Assembly: GCA_003507655.1 (NCBI GenBank)
Contig: DNUZ01000018.1
Coordinates: 1 to 19,910 of the forward strand
Direction: 5' to 3'
DNA length: 19,910 nt
Source of the DNA: Lachnospiraceae bacterium
Lineage (GTDB): Bacteria; Bacillota; Clostridia; Lachnospirales; Lachnospiraceae
The translations under genes were made by a program, and so were the position numbers. Positions 7,155-13,641 of this stretch are shown in pieces (position 1 is the stretch's first letter; every line of letters begins with the position of its first letter). A model generated the notes under the pieces. It worked only from the letters and a program-made list of their open reading frames with translations. It made no database searches and was not told where the DNA came from.

Positions 7155-8888
7155 ATGGGTTATAAAGAAATGTATCAAAGCTGGCTTGACAATCCTTATT
7201 TTGACGAGGATACGAAAGCAGAACTAAAGAGTATTGCGGGAGATGACAAAGAGATTGAAGACCGGTTCTATACAGAGCTGGAGTTTGGTACCGCAGGTTT
7301 AAGAGGCGTGATCGGAGCAGGAATGAACCGTATGAACATTTATACGGTCCGTAAAGCAACGCAGGGACTTGCAAACTACATTAAAAAAGTCGGAAAAGAA
7401 GCACAGGGCGTTGCCATTGCTTTTGATTCAAGAAGAATGTCACCGGAGTTTGCAGACGAAGCAGCACTTTGCCTTGCGGCAAATGGAATCAAGGCATATG
7501 TATTTGAATCCTTAAGACCGACCCCGGAGCTTTCGTATGCAGTCAGAAAACTCGGATGTACCGCAGGAATCAATATTACGGCAAGCCACAATCCGCCGGA
7601 GTATAACGGATATAAAGTATATTGGGAAGATGGCGCACAGATTACCCCGCCACATGATAAAGGGATCATGGATGAGGTAAAGGCAGTGACCGATTTTGCA
7701 ACAGTAAAGACCATGGAAAAAGAGGAGGCAAAAAAAGCAGGACTCTATGAAGTGATCGGAGCAGCCATTGATGATGCGTATATTGCAGAGCTGAAAAAAC
7801 TGGTCGTACATCAGGATGCGATCGATCAGGTAAAAGATACACTTAAGATTGTATATACACCGCTTCACGGAACCGGTAATATCCCGGTCAGAAGAGTCTT
7901 AAAAGAGCTTGGCTTCCAGAATGTCTATGTAGTACCGGAGCAGGAAAAACCGGATGGCGAATTCCCAACCGTAAGCTACCCGAATCCGGAGGCAGAAGAA
8001 GCGTTTGTATTAGGACTTGCCATGGCAAAGAAGTTAGATGCGGACTTAGTGCTTGCAACAGACCCGGATGCAGACCGTCTTGGTGTATATGTAAAGGATT
8101 CTAAGACTGGAGAATACCACTCATTGACAGGAAATATGTCCGGATGTCTGATCGGAGATTATGTGATCGGTCAGAGAAAAGAGAGAGAGGGACTGCCAAA
8201 GGACGGAGCATTTATCAAATCTATTGTATCTACTAACATGGCAGATGCAATCGCAAAATATTACGGTATACAGCTTGTAGAAGTTTTAACAGGATTCAAA
8301 TTCATCGGACAGAAAATGTTAGAATTTGAAACAAAAGGCACCGGAACCTATTTATTCGGTATGGAAGAAAGCTACGGCTGCCTGACCGGAACTTATGCAA
8401 GAGATAAAGATGCAGTAGTAGCTTCTATGACTCTGTGTGAGGCAGCAGCGTACTATAAGACACAGGGTAAGACCTTATGGGATGCCATGATCGATATGTA
8501 TGAGAAATACGGCTACTACAAAGACGATGTAAAAGCCATTACGTTAAAAGGTATCGAAGGACTTGAAAAGATCCAGACCATTTTAGAGACACTTCGTGCA
8601 GATGCACCAAAGGAAATCGGTGGTTACAAGGTATTAAAAGTCAGAGATTATAAAAAAGATACCATTACGGATTTAGCAGACGGTAAGGTGACTTCGACCG
8701 GTCTGCCGGCATCCAATGTACTCTATTATGAGTTAGAAGATGATGCATGGGTATGCGTTCGTCCTTCCGGAACAGAGCCAAAAGTAAAGTTCTACTACGG
8801 AATCAAAGGAACCTCTTTAGAGGAGGCAGATGCGAAATCAGAAAGTCTTGGAAAAGAAGTCCTTGCAATGATAGAAAAAATGCTCTAA
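7155..8888 (+). CDS. pgcA: phosphoglucomutase/phosphomannomutase
   Basis: This alpha-D-phosphohexomutase interconverts glucose-1-P and glucose-6-P (or the mannose equivalents), supplying precursors for wall polymers and glycogen. The four signature sites are intact: the catalytic serine loop TASHNP (S144), the metal loop DPDADR (303-308), the sugar-binding loop EESYG, and the phosphate loop RPSGTEP (536-542). The 577-residue length matches the long PgcA-type enzymes of Firmicutes. The start is ATG 7155: AGGAGG (7142-7147) is 7 nt from it but only 1 nt from the in-frame ATG at 7149. No terminator separates it from the PEGA lipoprotein gene, so co-transcription is likely. Substrate preference cannot be read from sequence. 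Confidence 0.92.
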   Translation: MGYKEMYQSWLDNPYFDEDTKAELKSIAGDDKEIEDRFYTELEFGTAGLRGVIGAGMNRMNIYTVRKATQGLANYIKKVGKEAQGVAIAFDSRRMSPEFADEAALCLAANGIKAYVFESLRPTPELSYAVRKLGCTAGINITASHNPPEYNGYKVYWEDGAQITPPHDKGIMDEVKAVTDFATVKTMEKEEAKKAGLYEVIGAAIDDAYIAELKKLVVHQDAIDQVKDTLKIVYTPLHGTGNIPVRRVLKELGFQNVYVVPEQEKPDGEFPTVSYPNPEAEEAFVLGLAMAKKLDADLVLATDPDADRLGVYVKDSKTGEYHSLTGNMSGCLIGDYVIGQRKEREGLPKDGAFIKSIVSTNMADAIAKYYGIQLVEVLTGFKFIGQKMLEFETKGTGTYLFGMEESYGCLTGTYARDKDAVVASMTLCEAAAYYKTQGKTLWDAMIDMYEKYGYYKDDVKAITLKGIEGLEKIQTILETLRADAPKEIGGYKVLKVRDYKKDTITDLADGKVTSTGLPASNVLYYELEDDAWVCVRPSGTEPKVKFYYGIKGTSLEEADAKSESLGKEVLAMIEKML

Positions 8889-8913
8889 TTCCCTATAAAA
8901 TGGGTAAATTTTC

Positions 8914-8942
8914 TTGACAACCTGCACAAAAACAAGTATAAA
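8914..8942 (+). promoter_or_regulatory. promoter of the HU gene
   Basis: TTGACA (8914-8919), a 17-bp spacer and TATAAA (8937-8942) form a near-consensus sigma-A promoter, as expected for a highly expressed nucleoid protein gene. The resulting leader is about 55 nt. Confidence 0.82.
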
Positions 8943-9004
8943 TATATTTGTAGGTAATTTGGGAAAAAATCTCGAAGATAGAATTTAGAGGAGGACATAT
9001 TAAA

Positions 9005-9280
9005 ATGAACAAGACAGAATTAGTTGCAGCAATGGCTGACAAAACAGAATTATCTAAAAAAGATGCAGAGGCAGCTTTAAAAGCATTCACAGATGTAGTT
9101 GCAGAAGAATTAAAGAAAGGTGAGAAGATCCAGTTAGTTGGCTTTGGTACATTTGAAGTATCTGAGAGAGCAGAGAGAACAGGAAGAAATCCTCAGACCG
9201 GAAAAGAGATGGTAATTCCTGCTTCTAAAGCACCAAAATTCAAAGCTGGTAAAGCATTAAAAGACATGATCAATGCTTAA
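9005..9280 (+). CDS. hup: HU-family DNA-binding protein
   Basis: This nucleoid-associated protein binds and bends DNA as a dimer. The 91-residue length is standard. The N-terminal helical pair (MNKTELVAAMADKTELSKKD and AEAALKAFTDVVAEELKKG) is followed by the signature VGFGTFEV (about 47-54). The DNA-clasping arm RTGRNPQTGKEMVIPA carries the intercalating proline of the NPQTG motif. The C-terminal KFKAGKALKDMIN is typical. GGAGG precedes ATG 9005, the gene has its own strong promoter, and an intrinsic terminator follows. In B. subtilis hbs lies elsewhere, but many Clostridia carry an HU gene directly before rqcP, as here. Confidence 0.97.
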   Translation: MNKTELVAAMADKTELSKKDAEAALKAFTDVVAEELKKGEKIQLVGFGTFEVSERAERTGRNPQTGKEMVIPASKAPKFKAGKALKDMINA

Positions 9281-9311
9281 TCATCGGAATTTTACTGATT
9301 GATATAAAATG

Positions 9312-9344
9312 GCTCAAAACCGGTTTCGGTTTTGAGCTTTTTTT
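9312..9344 (+). terminator. intrinsic terminator after HU, abutting the rqcP ribosome site
   Basis: GCTCAAAACCG (9312-9322) and CGGTTTTGAGC (9327-9337) form a perfect 11-bp stem with a 4-nt loop, followed by seven Ts (9338-9344). The next base begins GGAGG of the following gene. Confidence 0.93.
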
Positions 9345-9354
9345 GGAGGAAAAG

Positions 9355-9594
9355 ATGAGATTAGACAAATTTTTAAAAGTTTCCCGTCTGATAAAACGAA
9401 GAACCGTTGCAAATGAGGCGTGTGATGCAGGAAGAGTATCGGTAAACGGCAAAACAGCGAAAGCATCGGTCAATGTAAAGCCGGGGGACATCATAGAGAT
9501 CCGGTTTGGACAAAAAAACGTCAAGGTAGAAGTGGTAAGCCTTGCAGAAAGTACGAAAAAAGAAGACGCAAAAGATATGTTCCGTTATCTGTAA
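9355..9594 (+). CDS. rqcP: RqcP, S4-domain ribosome quality-control factor
   Basis: This small RNA-binding protein (YabO in B. subtilis) stabilises the 50S-peptidyl-tRNA complex during RqcH-driven C-terminal alanine tailing of stalled nascent chains. The S4 fold is clear: MRLDKFLKVSRLIKRRTVAN, then EACDAGRVSVNGKTAKASVN and VKPGDIIEIRFG. The 79-residue length is close to that of YabO. ATG 9355 is chosen because GGAGG (9345-9349) is 5 nt upstream. An in-frame TTG at 9343 would overlap it. The neighbours yabP, yabQ and divIC match the B. subtilis order, which separates this gene from other S4 proteins. I see no promoter of its own, so it is probably expressed by read-through of the HU terminator. 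Confidence 0.9.
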   Translation: MRLDKFLKVSRLIKRRTVANEACDAGRVSVNGKTAKASVNVKPGDIIEIRFGQKNVKVEVVSLAESTKKEDAKDMFRYL

Positions 9595-9599
9595 AAAAG

Positions 9600-9627
9600 G
9601 AATAAACACAGTTCTTCCTAATATAAT
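9600..9627 (+). promoter_or_regulatory. candidate SigE-type promoter of yabP
   Basis: GAATAAA (9600-9606) and AATATAAT (9620-9627), 13 bp apart, match the B. subtilis SigE pattern (KMATATT and CATACANT, from memory) at 5 of 7 and 6 of 8 positions. TATAAT inside it could also serve sigma-A, but no -35 lies 17 bp upstream. Transcription would start near 9634. Confidence 0.4.
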
Positions 9628-9661
9628 GTAAAGAGGACATCCGTTCTCAGATTAGGAGGAA
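9612..9661 (+). promoter_or_regulatory. hairpin sequestering the yabP Shine-Dalgarno
   Basis: TTCTTCCTAAT (9612-9622) pairs with ATTAGGAGGAA (9651-9661) over 11 bp with a single G-U pair, enclosing 28 nt. The whole AGGAGG of yabP is in the 3' arm. A transcript started at the candidate promoter would lack the 5' arm and leave the ribosome site free. Confidence 0.6.
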
Positions 9662-9663
9662 AT

Positions 9664-9951
9664 ATGATGGAAGAACGCAGTGCTGCAAAATCACATAAAA
9701 TCATTCTTGGCAATCGCAGAACCGGAAATTTTACCGGAGTACGGGATGTGATCTCTTTTGACCCAAAGGAAATTCTTTTAGAGACAGAAATGGGAATGCT
9801 TCAGATCAAAGGCGAAGACCTCCACGTCAGCCGCCTGACACTTGACAAGGGCGAGGTGGATGTTCAGGGGATCGTGACCAGCATGGTCTATTCTGAGGTA
9901 GAGAACTATGGTAAAAAAGCAGAAAACTTCTTAGGAAAACTGTTCCGATGA
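9664..9951 (+). CDS. yabP: sporulation protein YabP
   Basis: This is a small YabP/YqfC-family sporulation protein, produced in the mother cell and required for normal spore formation in B. subtilis. The biochemical role is unknown. The family pattern is visible: HKIILGNRRTGNFTGVRDVI, then SFDPKEILLETEMGMLQIKG and EDLHVSRLTLDKGEVDVQG. The 95-residue length is normal. Two adjacent ATGs (9664 and 9667) are possible. AGGAGG (9654-9659) is 4 nt from the first and 7 nt from the second, so 9667 may be the real start. Its stop overlaps the yabQ start (ATGA), so the two are translationally coupled. Confidence 0.9.
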   Translation: MMEERSAAKSHKIILGNRRTGNFTGVRDVISFDPKEILLETEMGMLQIKGEDLHVSRLTLDKGEVDVQGIVTSMVYSEVENYGKKAENFLGKLFR

Positions 9952-10337
9952 TCGCGGTCAGTGAAGGAATCCATCAGGAACTGATCTTTTTACTGATCTC
10001 GGTTGCCTTAGGCGAAGGACTGATCATACTCTATGATATCTTTCGGATATTCCGACAGGTCATCCCGCACGGAGTCATTTGGACAGCCATAGAAGATGTC
10101 TGCTATTGGGTGGTCTGCGCCCTGTTGGTCTTTGGCATGGTATTTCGTACCAACGATGGACTGGTGCGGGGATTTTCCATTGGCGGGATTCTTTTGGGAA
10201 TGTTGTTTTACAATCATTTTGTCAGTCCTTTTTTTGTAAAATATCTCTCCCTGTTTTTCAGGAAAATTATGGTTATTTTAAAAAAGGGATTGAAAAAAAT
10301 AGTGCAGGCAGTTAAAATTGTATTATACAGACTTTAA
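9948..10337 (+). CDS. yabQ: spore cortex biosynthesis protein YabQ
   Basis: This integral membrane protein of the YabQ family is needed for spore cortex formation and sits in the outer forespore membrane in B. subtilis. The 129 residues contain about three membrane segments: EGIHQELIFLLISVALGEGL, then VCYWVVCALLVFGMVF and GFSIGGILLGMLFYNHFVSP. A basic C-terminal tail (KKGLKKIVQAVK) follows. The family hallmark DIFRIFRQ follows the first segment. It starts within the yabP stop codon (4-nt overlap, ATGA), with no independent ribosome site of note, which indicates coupling. Confidence 0.9.
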   Translation: MIAVSEGIHQELIFLLISVALGEGLIILYDIFRIFRQVIPHGVIWTAIEDVCYWVVCALLVFGMVFRTNDGLVRGFSIGGILLGMLFYNHFVSPFFVKYLSLFFRKIMVILKKGLKKIVQAVKIVLYRL

Positions 10338-10373
10338 AGAATCTTAAGAAACTTTAAGTTGGGAGAAGATAGT

Positions 10374-10673
10374 ATGGCGGGCAGACGGAGAAAAAAAAGA
10401 AAGCAGAACGGAAATGGAAAGATATGGATTTCCATTATTGTGGCAACACTTTTGATCGTGATGTCAGTGCAGATCGTAGGTTTGTACAATAAGAAAGAGA
10501 CTTATATGGCAAAAGAGTCCTCTTTAAAAACACAGTTAGAAGATGAAAAAAACCGTTCGCAGGAGATAAAAGATTACGAGGAATACACCAAGACACAGAA
10601 GTTCATTGAAGATATGGCAAAGAGCAGACTGGGTCTGGTATATGATAACGAAGTGATATTTAAGAAGAAGTAG
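10374..10673 (+). CDS. divIC: DivIC/FtsB-family septum formation initiator
   Basis: This bitopic divisome protein would partner FtsL and DivIB at the septum. From ATG 10374 it is 99 residues. A very basic cytoplasmic N-terminus (GRRRKKRKQ) comes first, then one membrane segment (about 17-38). A coiled-coil region (about 40-72) and a conserved C-terminal motif (FIEDMAKSRLGLV) follow. GGGAGAAG (10361-10368) supports ATG 10374 over the in-frame TTG at 10359. It sits directly after yabQ as in B. subtilis. The S1-domain gene yabR, which often follows divIC, is missing. Instead a terminator and a palindrome lie at its stop codon, followed by an unrelated cassette. Confidence 0.9.
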   Translation: MAGRRRKKRKQNGNGKIWISIIVATLLIVMSVQIVGLYNKKETYMAKESSLKTQLEDEKNRSQEIKDYEEYTKTQKFIEDMAKSRLGLVYDNEVIFKKK

Positions 10674-10701
10674 AAGTCGGCAGAATGCCGGCTTCTTTTT
10701 T
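10673..10701 (+). terminator. intrinsic terminator of the yabP-divIC unit
   Basis: GAAGTCGGC (10673-10681) pairs with GCCGGCTTC (10687-10695, one G-T pair) around a 5-nt loop, followed by six Ts (10696-10701). It begins inside the divIC stop codon. Confidence 0.9.
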
Positions 10702-10740
10702 GCTATATAGGAAATTTTTCAATTTCCTATATAGCAAAAA
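10697..10740. repeat. perfect 20-bp palindrome with 4-nt loop
   Basis: The arms at 10697-10716 and 10721-10740 are exact inverse complements around TTTC. The core is GCTATATAGGAAATT. The left arm begins with the T tract of the divIC terminator, and the right arm ends in five As. On the minus strand the same hairpin is followed by Ts, so it may also act as a reverse-strand terminator. Its perfection and position suggest a dispersed palindromic repeat. Confidence 0.85.
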
Positions 10741-10833
10741 CCCTTCGGGCAGAATCGCACTGCGGCGGAAAGGAATTGTGTCGCAGATGCGACCCGCCGC
10801 AGGCGGAGAATCCTGTAAGCAGGATTCTTTTTT
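10741..10833 (+). repeat. GC-rich multi-hairpin element ending in a terminator
   Basis: Four hairpins follow the palindrome. The first is CCC-TTC-GGG (10741-10749). The second is a 9-bp stem of CTGCGGCGG (10760-10768) with CCGCCGCAG (10794-10802). The third lies inside it, GTCGC (10780-10784) with GCGAC (10789-10793). The fourth is AGAATCCTG (10807-10815) with CAGGATTCT (10820-10828) plus Ts to 10833, a complete intrinsic terminator. It is far more GC-rich than the adjoining cassette. No promoter is visible immediately upstream. It may be a dispersed repeat or a structured RNA processed from the divIC transcript. Confidence 0.6.
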
Positions 10834-10905
10834 AATTAGCAACATGAAAATAAAGTTGTCATATAAGGTGACAGGTTTTAGTAGTCAGAATCAAAGAAAA
10901 AATAA

Positions 10906-10934
10906 TTGACATATTTTGGAATAACTGCTATACC
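10906..10934 (+). promoter_or_regulatory. promoter of the WXG100 cassette
   Basis: TTGACA (10906-10911), a 17-bp spacer and TATACC (10929-10934) with an extended -10 TGC directly before it (10926-10928). The leader to the first gene is about 55 nt and AT-rich. Confidence 0.65.
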
Positions 10935-10994
10935 TAAATAGAAATTAATATTTTAATATATTAATTGATCTACATAAGAGGGGAGGTATGAGGA

Positions 10995-11258
10995 ATGGAA
11001 ACGCAATTCGATTATTCAAGGGTTATTTCTCAGGCGAATGCCATATCAGAATGTGAAGTTCAACTTTCAAATCAAATAAAATCACTGACTCAAATTGAAG
11101 AAGAGTGTCGCAACATCTGGCAGGGGATAGCGGCAGATGCTTTTGTGGGGAAAATGCATGAATTGTATGACATTATGAATAAGACTGTAGTCCAGATGGC
11201 TGACTTAACATCCACAATGCGTGCTCATGCACAAAAAATTCAGCAAAAAAATGAGTAG
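10995..11258 (+). CDS. WXG100-family protein (T7SS small partner)
   Basis: This is an ESAT-6-like small helical protein, expected to form a helical hairpin and act as a substrate or targeting partner in type VII secretion (T7SSb). The 87 residues are almost entirely helical, with the turn motif IWQGIAADAF (W42-Q43-G44) in the middle. That position and spacing are typical of the WXG100 family. No clear C-terminal YxxxD/E export motif is visible. GGGGAGG (10980-10986) and GAGGA precede ATG 10995. It heads a cassette with its own promoter, 66 nt before the large effector-like gene. No EssC ATPase or other machinery gene is in the window. Confidence 0.88.
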   Translation: METQFDYSRVISQANAISECEVQLSNQIKSLTQIEEECRNIWQGIAADAFVGKMHELYDIMNKTVVQMADLTSTMRAHAQKIQQKNE

Positions 11259-11324
11259 CAGGAATCATGGTGTACGGCTAAAGATGAGTTGACGGTACTG
11301 ATATATTGTGAAAGGGGAGAAGAT

Positions 11325-12428
11325 ATGTCATGGATTTATGTTGATTTTGAAGGGATGAACTATATTAATGCTGGTTTTTCTACAGCGATTTCCCAAATGT
11401 GTGTACTAAAGTCCAAATATCAAAGAATTGTTGAAGGATGTGATGCCGAGTTATTGTATGAAACCGAGGTTAGTGTTGCTATAGAGCAGATTTCAAGAGC
11501 ATTAGGAAAACATATAGAAACATTGAAACAATTGCAAAAGGGGATGACCTACGCATATAATTGTTATTTTGCATTAGAGGCTAAAAGGGTTGCTTATCAA
11601 ATTGAGCATACAAAAAATGGGAAAAGATTAGATGTACAATCAAGTGATAAATATAAATATCTGGAATCTTTTTGGTCTGAATATGGATGGGCAGAGCTTC
11701 TTTCGGGTGCAGGATATATGGGAACTATCTATGACTTTATTAGTGATATAAGAGAAGGAAAAACATGGATGGATTTTATTCACATGGGCGTAGATGTTCG
11801 TCAGTTTTGTTCTAGTGCTGCACAGACATATAAGAATTATAAAAAAATCGGAAATATTGTAGGAGAAAAGCAGGCAAAAGAATGGTGGTTTAAGAATATT
11901 ACAGGGTTGCGACCGCTTGGGCGTGCATCCACTGCAAAAAAATGGACAACACGCTTTAAGAATAATCTGACAAATCAAACGTCACCATTTCATGCACAAT
12001 GGGAAGGAATAGTAGGGGATGCAAAAGGAATAAACGGTAAAGCTGCAATGGGAGCTTTTTGGGGAGGTGTTTGTATTGATGGAGTTGCCAATTGGTATAG
12101 CAATAAAGAAGAACAGGCTCGTTCTAATGGTACAATGTCGGATGAGAGAGTAGCAGCTGAAACTATAACAGAGACAGCGATTGGTGCAGTGATGGGTCAT
12201 GGTTCGGAGATTGTTGTAGGTGCAGCAGTAACTGCTACCTTGGGTACAGCAGCGGCTCCGGGTGTAGTCGTGATTGCTATCAGTGGTGCCGTTGTGGCAG
12301 GTTTTAATACAGGAGTGAAAGCACTAACCGGCGAAACAGCCACTGAATGGGCATCGGATATGATACTTGATACAGGCGAAAATATCATAGACTCCGTGGG
12401 AAATGCAATTGCAGCATTAACACATTAG
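11325..12428 (+). CDS. putative T7SS effector: helical N-terminus and glycine/alanine-rich membrane-active C-terminus
   Basis: A 367-residue protein that I cannot assign to a named family. Residues 1 to about 95 look like a helical ESX/LXG-style domain (FSTAISQMCVLKSKYQRIVE, then a predicted helical hairpin). Residues 120-270 form a middle region rich in Trp, Tyr, Lys and Gly. Residues about 285-335 are a hydrophobic Gly/Ala segment with repeated small-xxx-small spacing (AIGAVMGHG, VVGAAVTATLGTAAAPG, ISGAVVAGFNTG). The end is TGETATEWASDMILDTGENI, a tail pattern seen in many polymorphic and T7SSb toxins. No nuclease, NADase or lipase motif is visible. The likeliest role is a membrane-acting toxin or a carrier (inference). 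Start ATG 11325 has AGGGGAG upstream. An in-frame TTG at 11289 is less likely. Confidence 0.6.
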   Translation: MSWIYVDFEGMNYINAGFSTAISQMCVLKSKYQRIVEGCDAELLYETEVSVAIEQISRALGKHIETLKQLQKGMTYAYNCYFALEAKRVAYQIEHTKNGKRLDVQSSDKYKYLESFWSEYGWAELLSGAGYMGTIYDFISDIREGKTWMDFIHMGVDVRQFCSSAAQTYKNYKKIGNIVGEKQAKEWWFKNITGLRPLGRASTAKKWTTRFKNNLTNQTSPFHAQWEGIVGDAKGINGKAAMGAFWGGVCIDGVANWYSNKEEQARSNGTMSDERVAAETITETAIGAVMGHGSEIVVGAAVTATLGTAAAPGVVVIAISGAVVAGFNTGVKALTGETATEWASDMILDTGENIIDSVGNAIAALTH

Positions 12429-12482
12429 AAAGAAATATAAAGATATGATGAATAATTACATAATAATATGGAGGAAACAAAA

Positions 12483-12800
12483 ATGGAAAATATTAAAGAA
12501 TTATTACCAACAGGTTCAGTTGTACGTTTAGTAGATGGAGAGAAATACTTAATGATTGTCGGTGTAATGCAGACAATGGCAGGAATACGCAAAAAGGAAT
12601 GCGACTATTTAGGGGTTCTTTATCCGGAAGGCTATCTTGGAGATGAATTTCTATATGGCTTTAACCATGTAGATGTAGAAGAGATTGTATTTCGCGGATA
12701 TGAGGATCAGGAAAGAGAAGAATTTTTAACTAAACTTTCGGATTTGTATGCGGAAAGGGATCAGAAGAAGGAAAAAAGAAAGGGAAGGTTTTTACGATAG
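12483..12800 (+). CDS. DUF4176-family protein of T7SS loci
   Basis: A small soluble protein of 105 residues with the DUF4176 pattern: LLPTGSVVRL near the start, a KYLMIVG strand, CDYLGVLYPEGYLGDE, and FNHVDVEEIVFRGYEDQERE. It ends in a charged helix. Members recur next to WXG100 and LXG genes in Firmicutes, where an accessory or adaptor role in effector handling is suspected. I know of no defined biochemical activity. GGAGG (12470-12474) is 8 nt upstream of ATG 12483, which I prefer over ATG 12468, where that site would be internal. It lies 54 nt after the effector-like gene and 32 nt before the membrane protein, so the four genes probably form one operon. Confidence 0.78.
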   Translation: MENIKELLPTGSVVRLVDGEKYLMIVGVMQTMAGIRKKECDYLGVLYPEGYLGDEFLYGFNHVDVEEIVFRGYEDQEREEFLTKLSDLYAERDQKKEKRKGRFLR

Positions 12801-12832
12801 GGATAAATACAGTTTTATAGGAGATATTATAG

Positions 12833-13606
12833 ATGCTAAAAAGAGAAGATGTTTATTATATCGTAGTACCGATAGTAACTTGGGTAATAAGTCTCTTATG
12901 TACCTATATTTTTAATAATATTACTGGAACAAAACAGTGGAGACTAAAACGGGAAAAATCTCTGGGAGAGAGATATATAGAATATTTTGTAAGAATTATT
13001 GTTATAGGAGCTTTGATTCTTTTTCTGAATATGTTAATTGAAGGCTTTATCAGCTCATTCATAGGGACTCCTTTGCGTGTAGGGGAATATATTGGTGTAG
13101 TAATATATATTGGACTTTTCGTGTTTCTATATATCAAAATGAGAAAAATAGATATAGATGAAGATGATAAAGAGATATTTATAAAGAAGGATATGGAAGA
13201 ATGTAAAAGAACGAGGAACGTTAGATTATTACGTCAAATACCAATTATACTTTCTGGTTTGCTCTGGGGTTACACAATTACAAGACATATTGGAGAAGCT
13301 GTACCTCAGTTTATTTCAAATATTGCGAGATATGTACCGATAGTTACAACACTTGGTGGGGTGGTGTACGATTTTATATGCATAATATTTTTAAAAGGGG
13401 AAGGAGAGTTCTTATATGATAAAGTAAAGTTTGTTTTTTATGATAATAGTGTTTTGGAGAATATTAAGGTTGAGAACATATCACAAAACAAGAGTTGGAT
13501 TACAGCTAAAAACCAAGAAAACACGGAGTATAGATTTAGAGTTAAAGATATAAAGACAATTGAGTATAGTAATACTGAAAATCAAATAGAATGTGAACAG
13601 GAATAG
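12833..13606 (+). CDS. five-segment membrane protein, candidate immunity protein
   Basis: I do not recognise the family. The 257 residues contain five likely membrane segments at about 8-28, 51-70, 84-103, 132-150 and 166-187. A charged loop follows segment 3 (about 104-130, rich in Asp, Glu and Lys), and a hydrophilic C-terminal domain of about 70 residues has beta-like patterning (KVKFVFYDNSVLENIKVENI). AGGAG (12819-12823) precedes ATG 12833. It is the last gene of the WXG100 cassette, the place where T7SSb loci usually carry immunity genes. A polytopic membrane protein would suit protection against a membrane-inserting toxin. That link is inference from position and topology. Base composition is AT-rich like the rest of the cassette. 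Confidence 0.6.
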   Translation: MLKREDVYYIVVPIVTWVISLLCTYIFNNITGTKQWRLKREKSLGERYIEYFVRIIVIGALILFLNMLIEGFISSFIGTPLRVGEYIGVVIYIGLFVFLYIKMRKIDIDEDDKEIFIKKDMEECKRTRNVRLLRQIPIILSGLLWGYTITRHIGEAVPQFISNIARYVPIVTTLGGVVYDFICIIFLKGEGEFLYDKVKFVFYDNSVLENIKVENISQNKSWITAKNQENTEYRFRVKDIKTIEYSNTENQIECEQE

Positions 13607-13641
13607 ATGATTGTATTAGTATCTAGTTTATAATAAGCCAC

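Noticed and set aside
10685..10909. 74-codon plus-strand frame across the palindrome cluster
   Set aside because: It crosses two terminators and a perfect palindrome, with no ribosome site.
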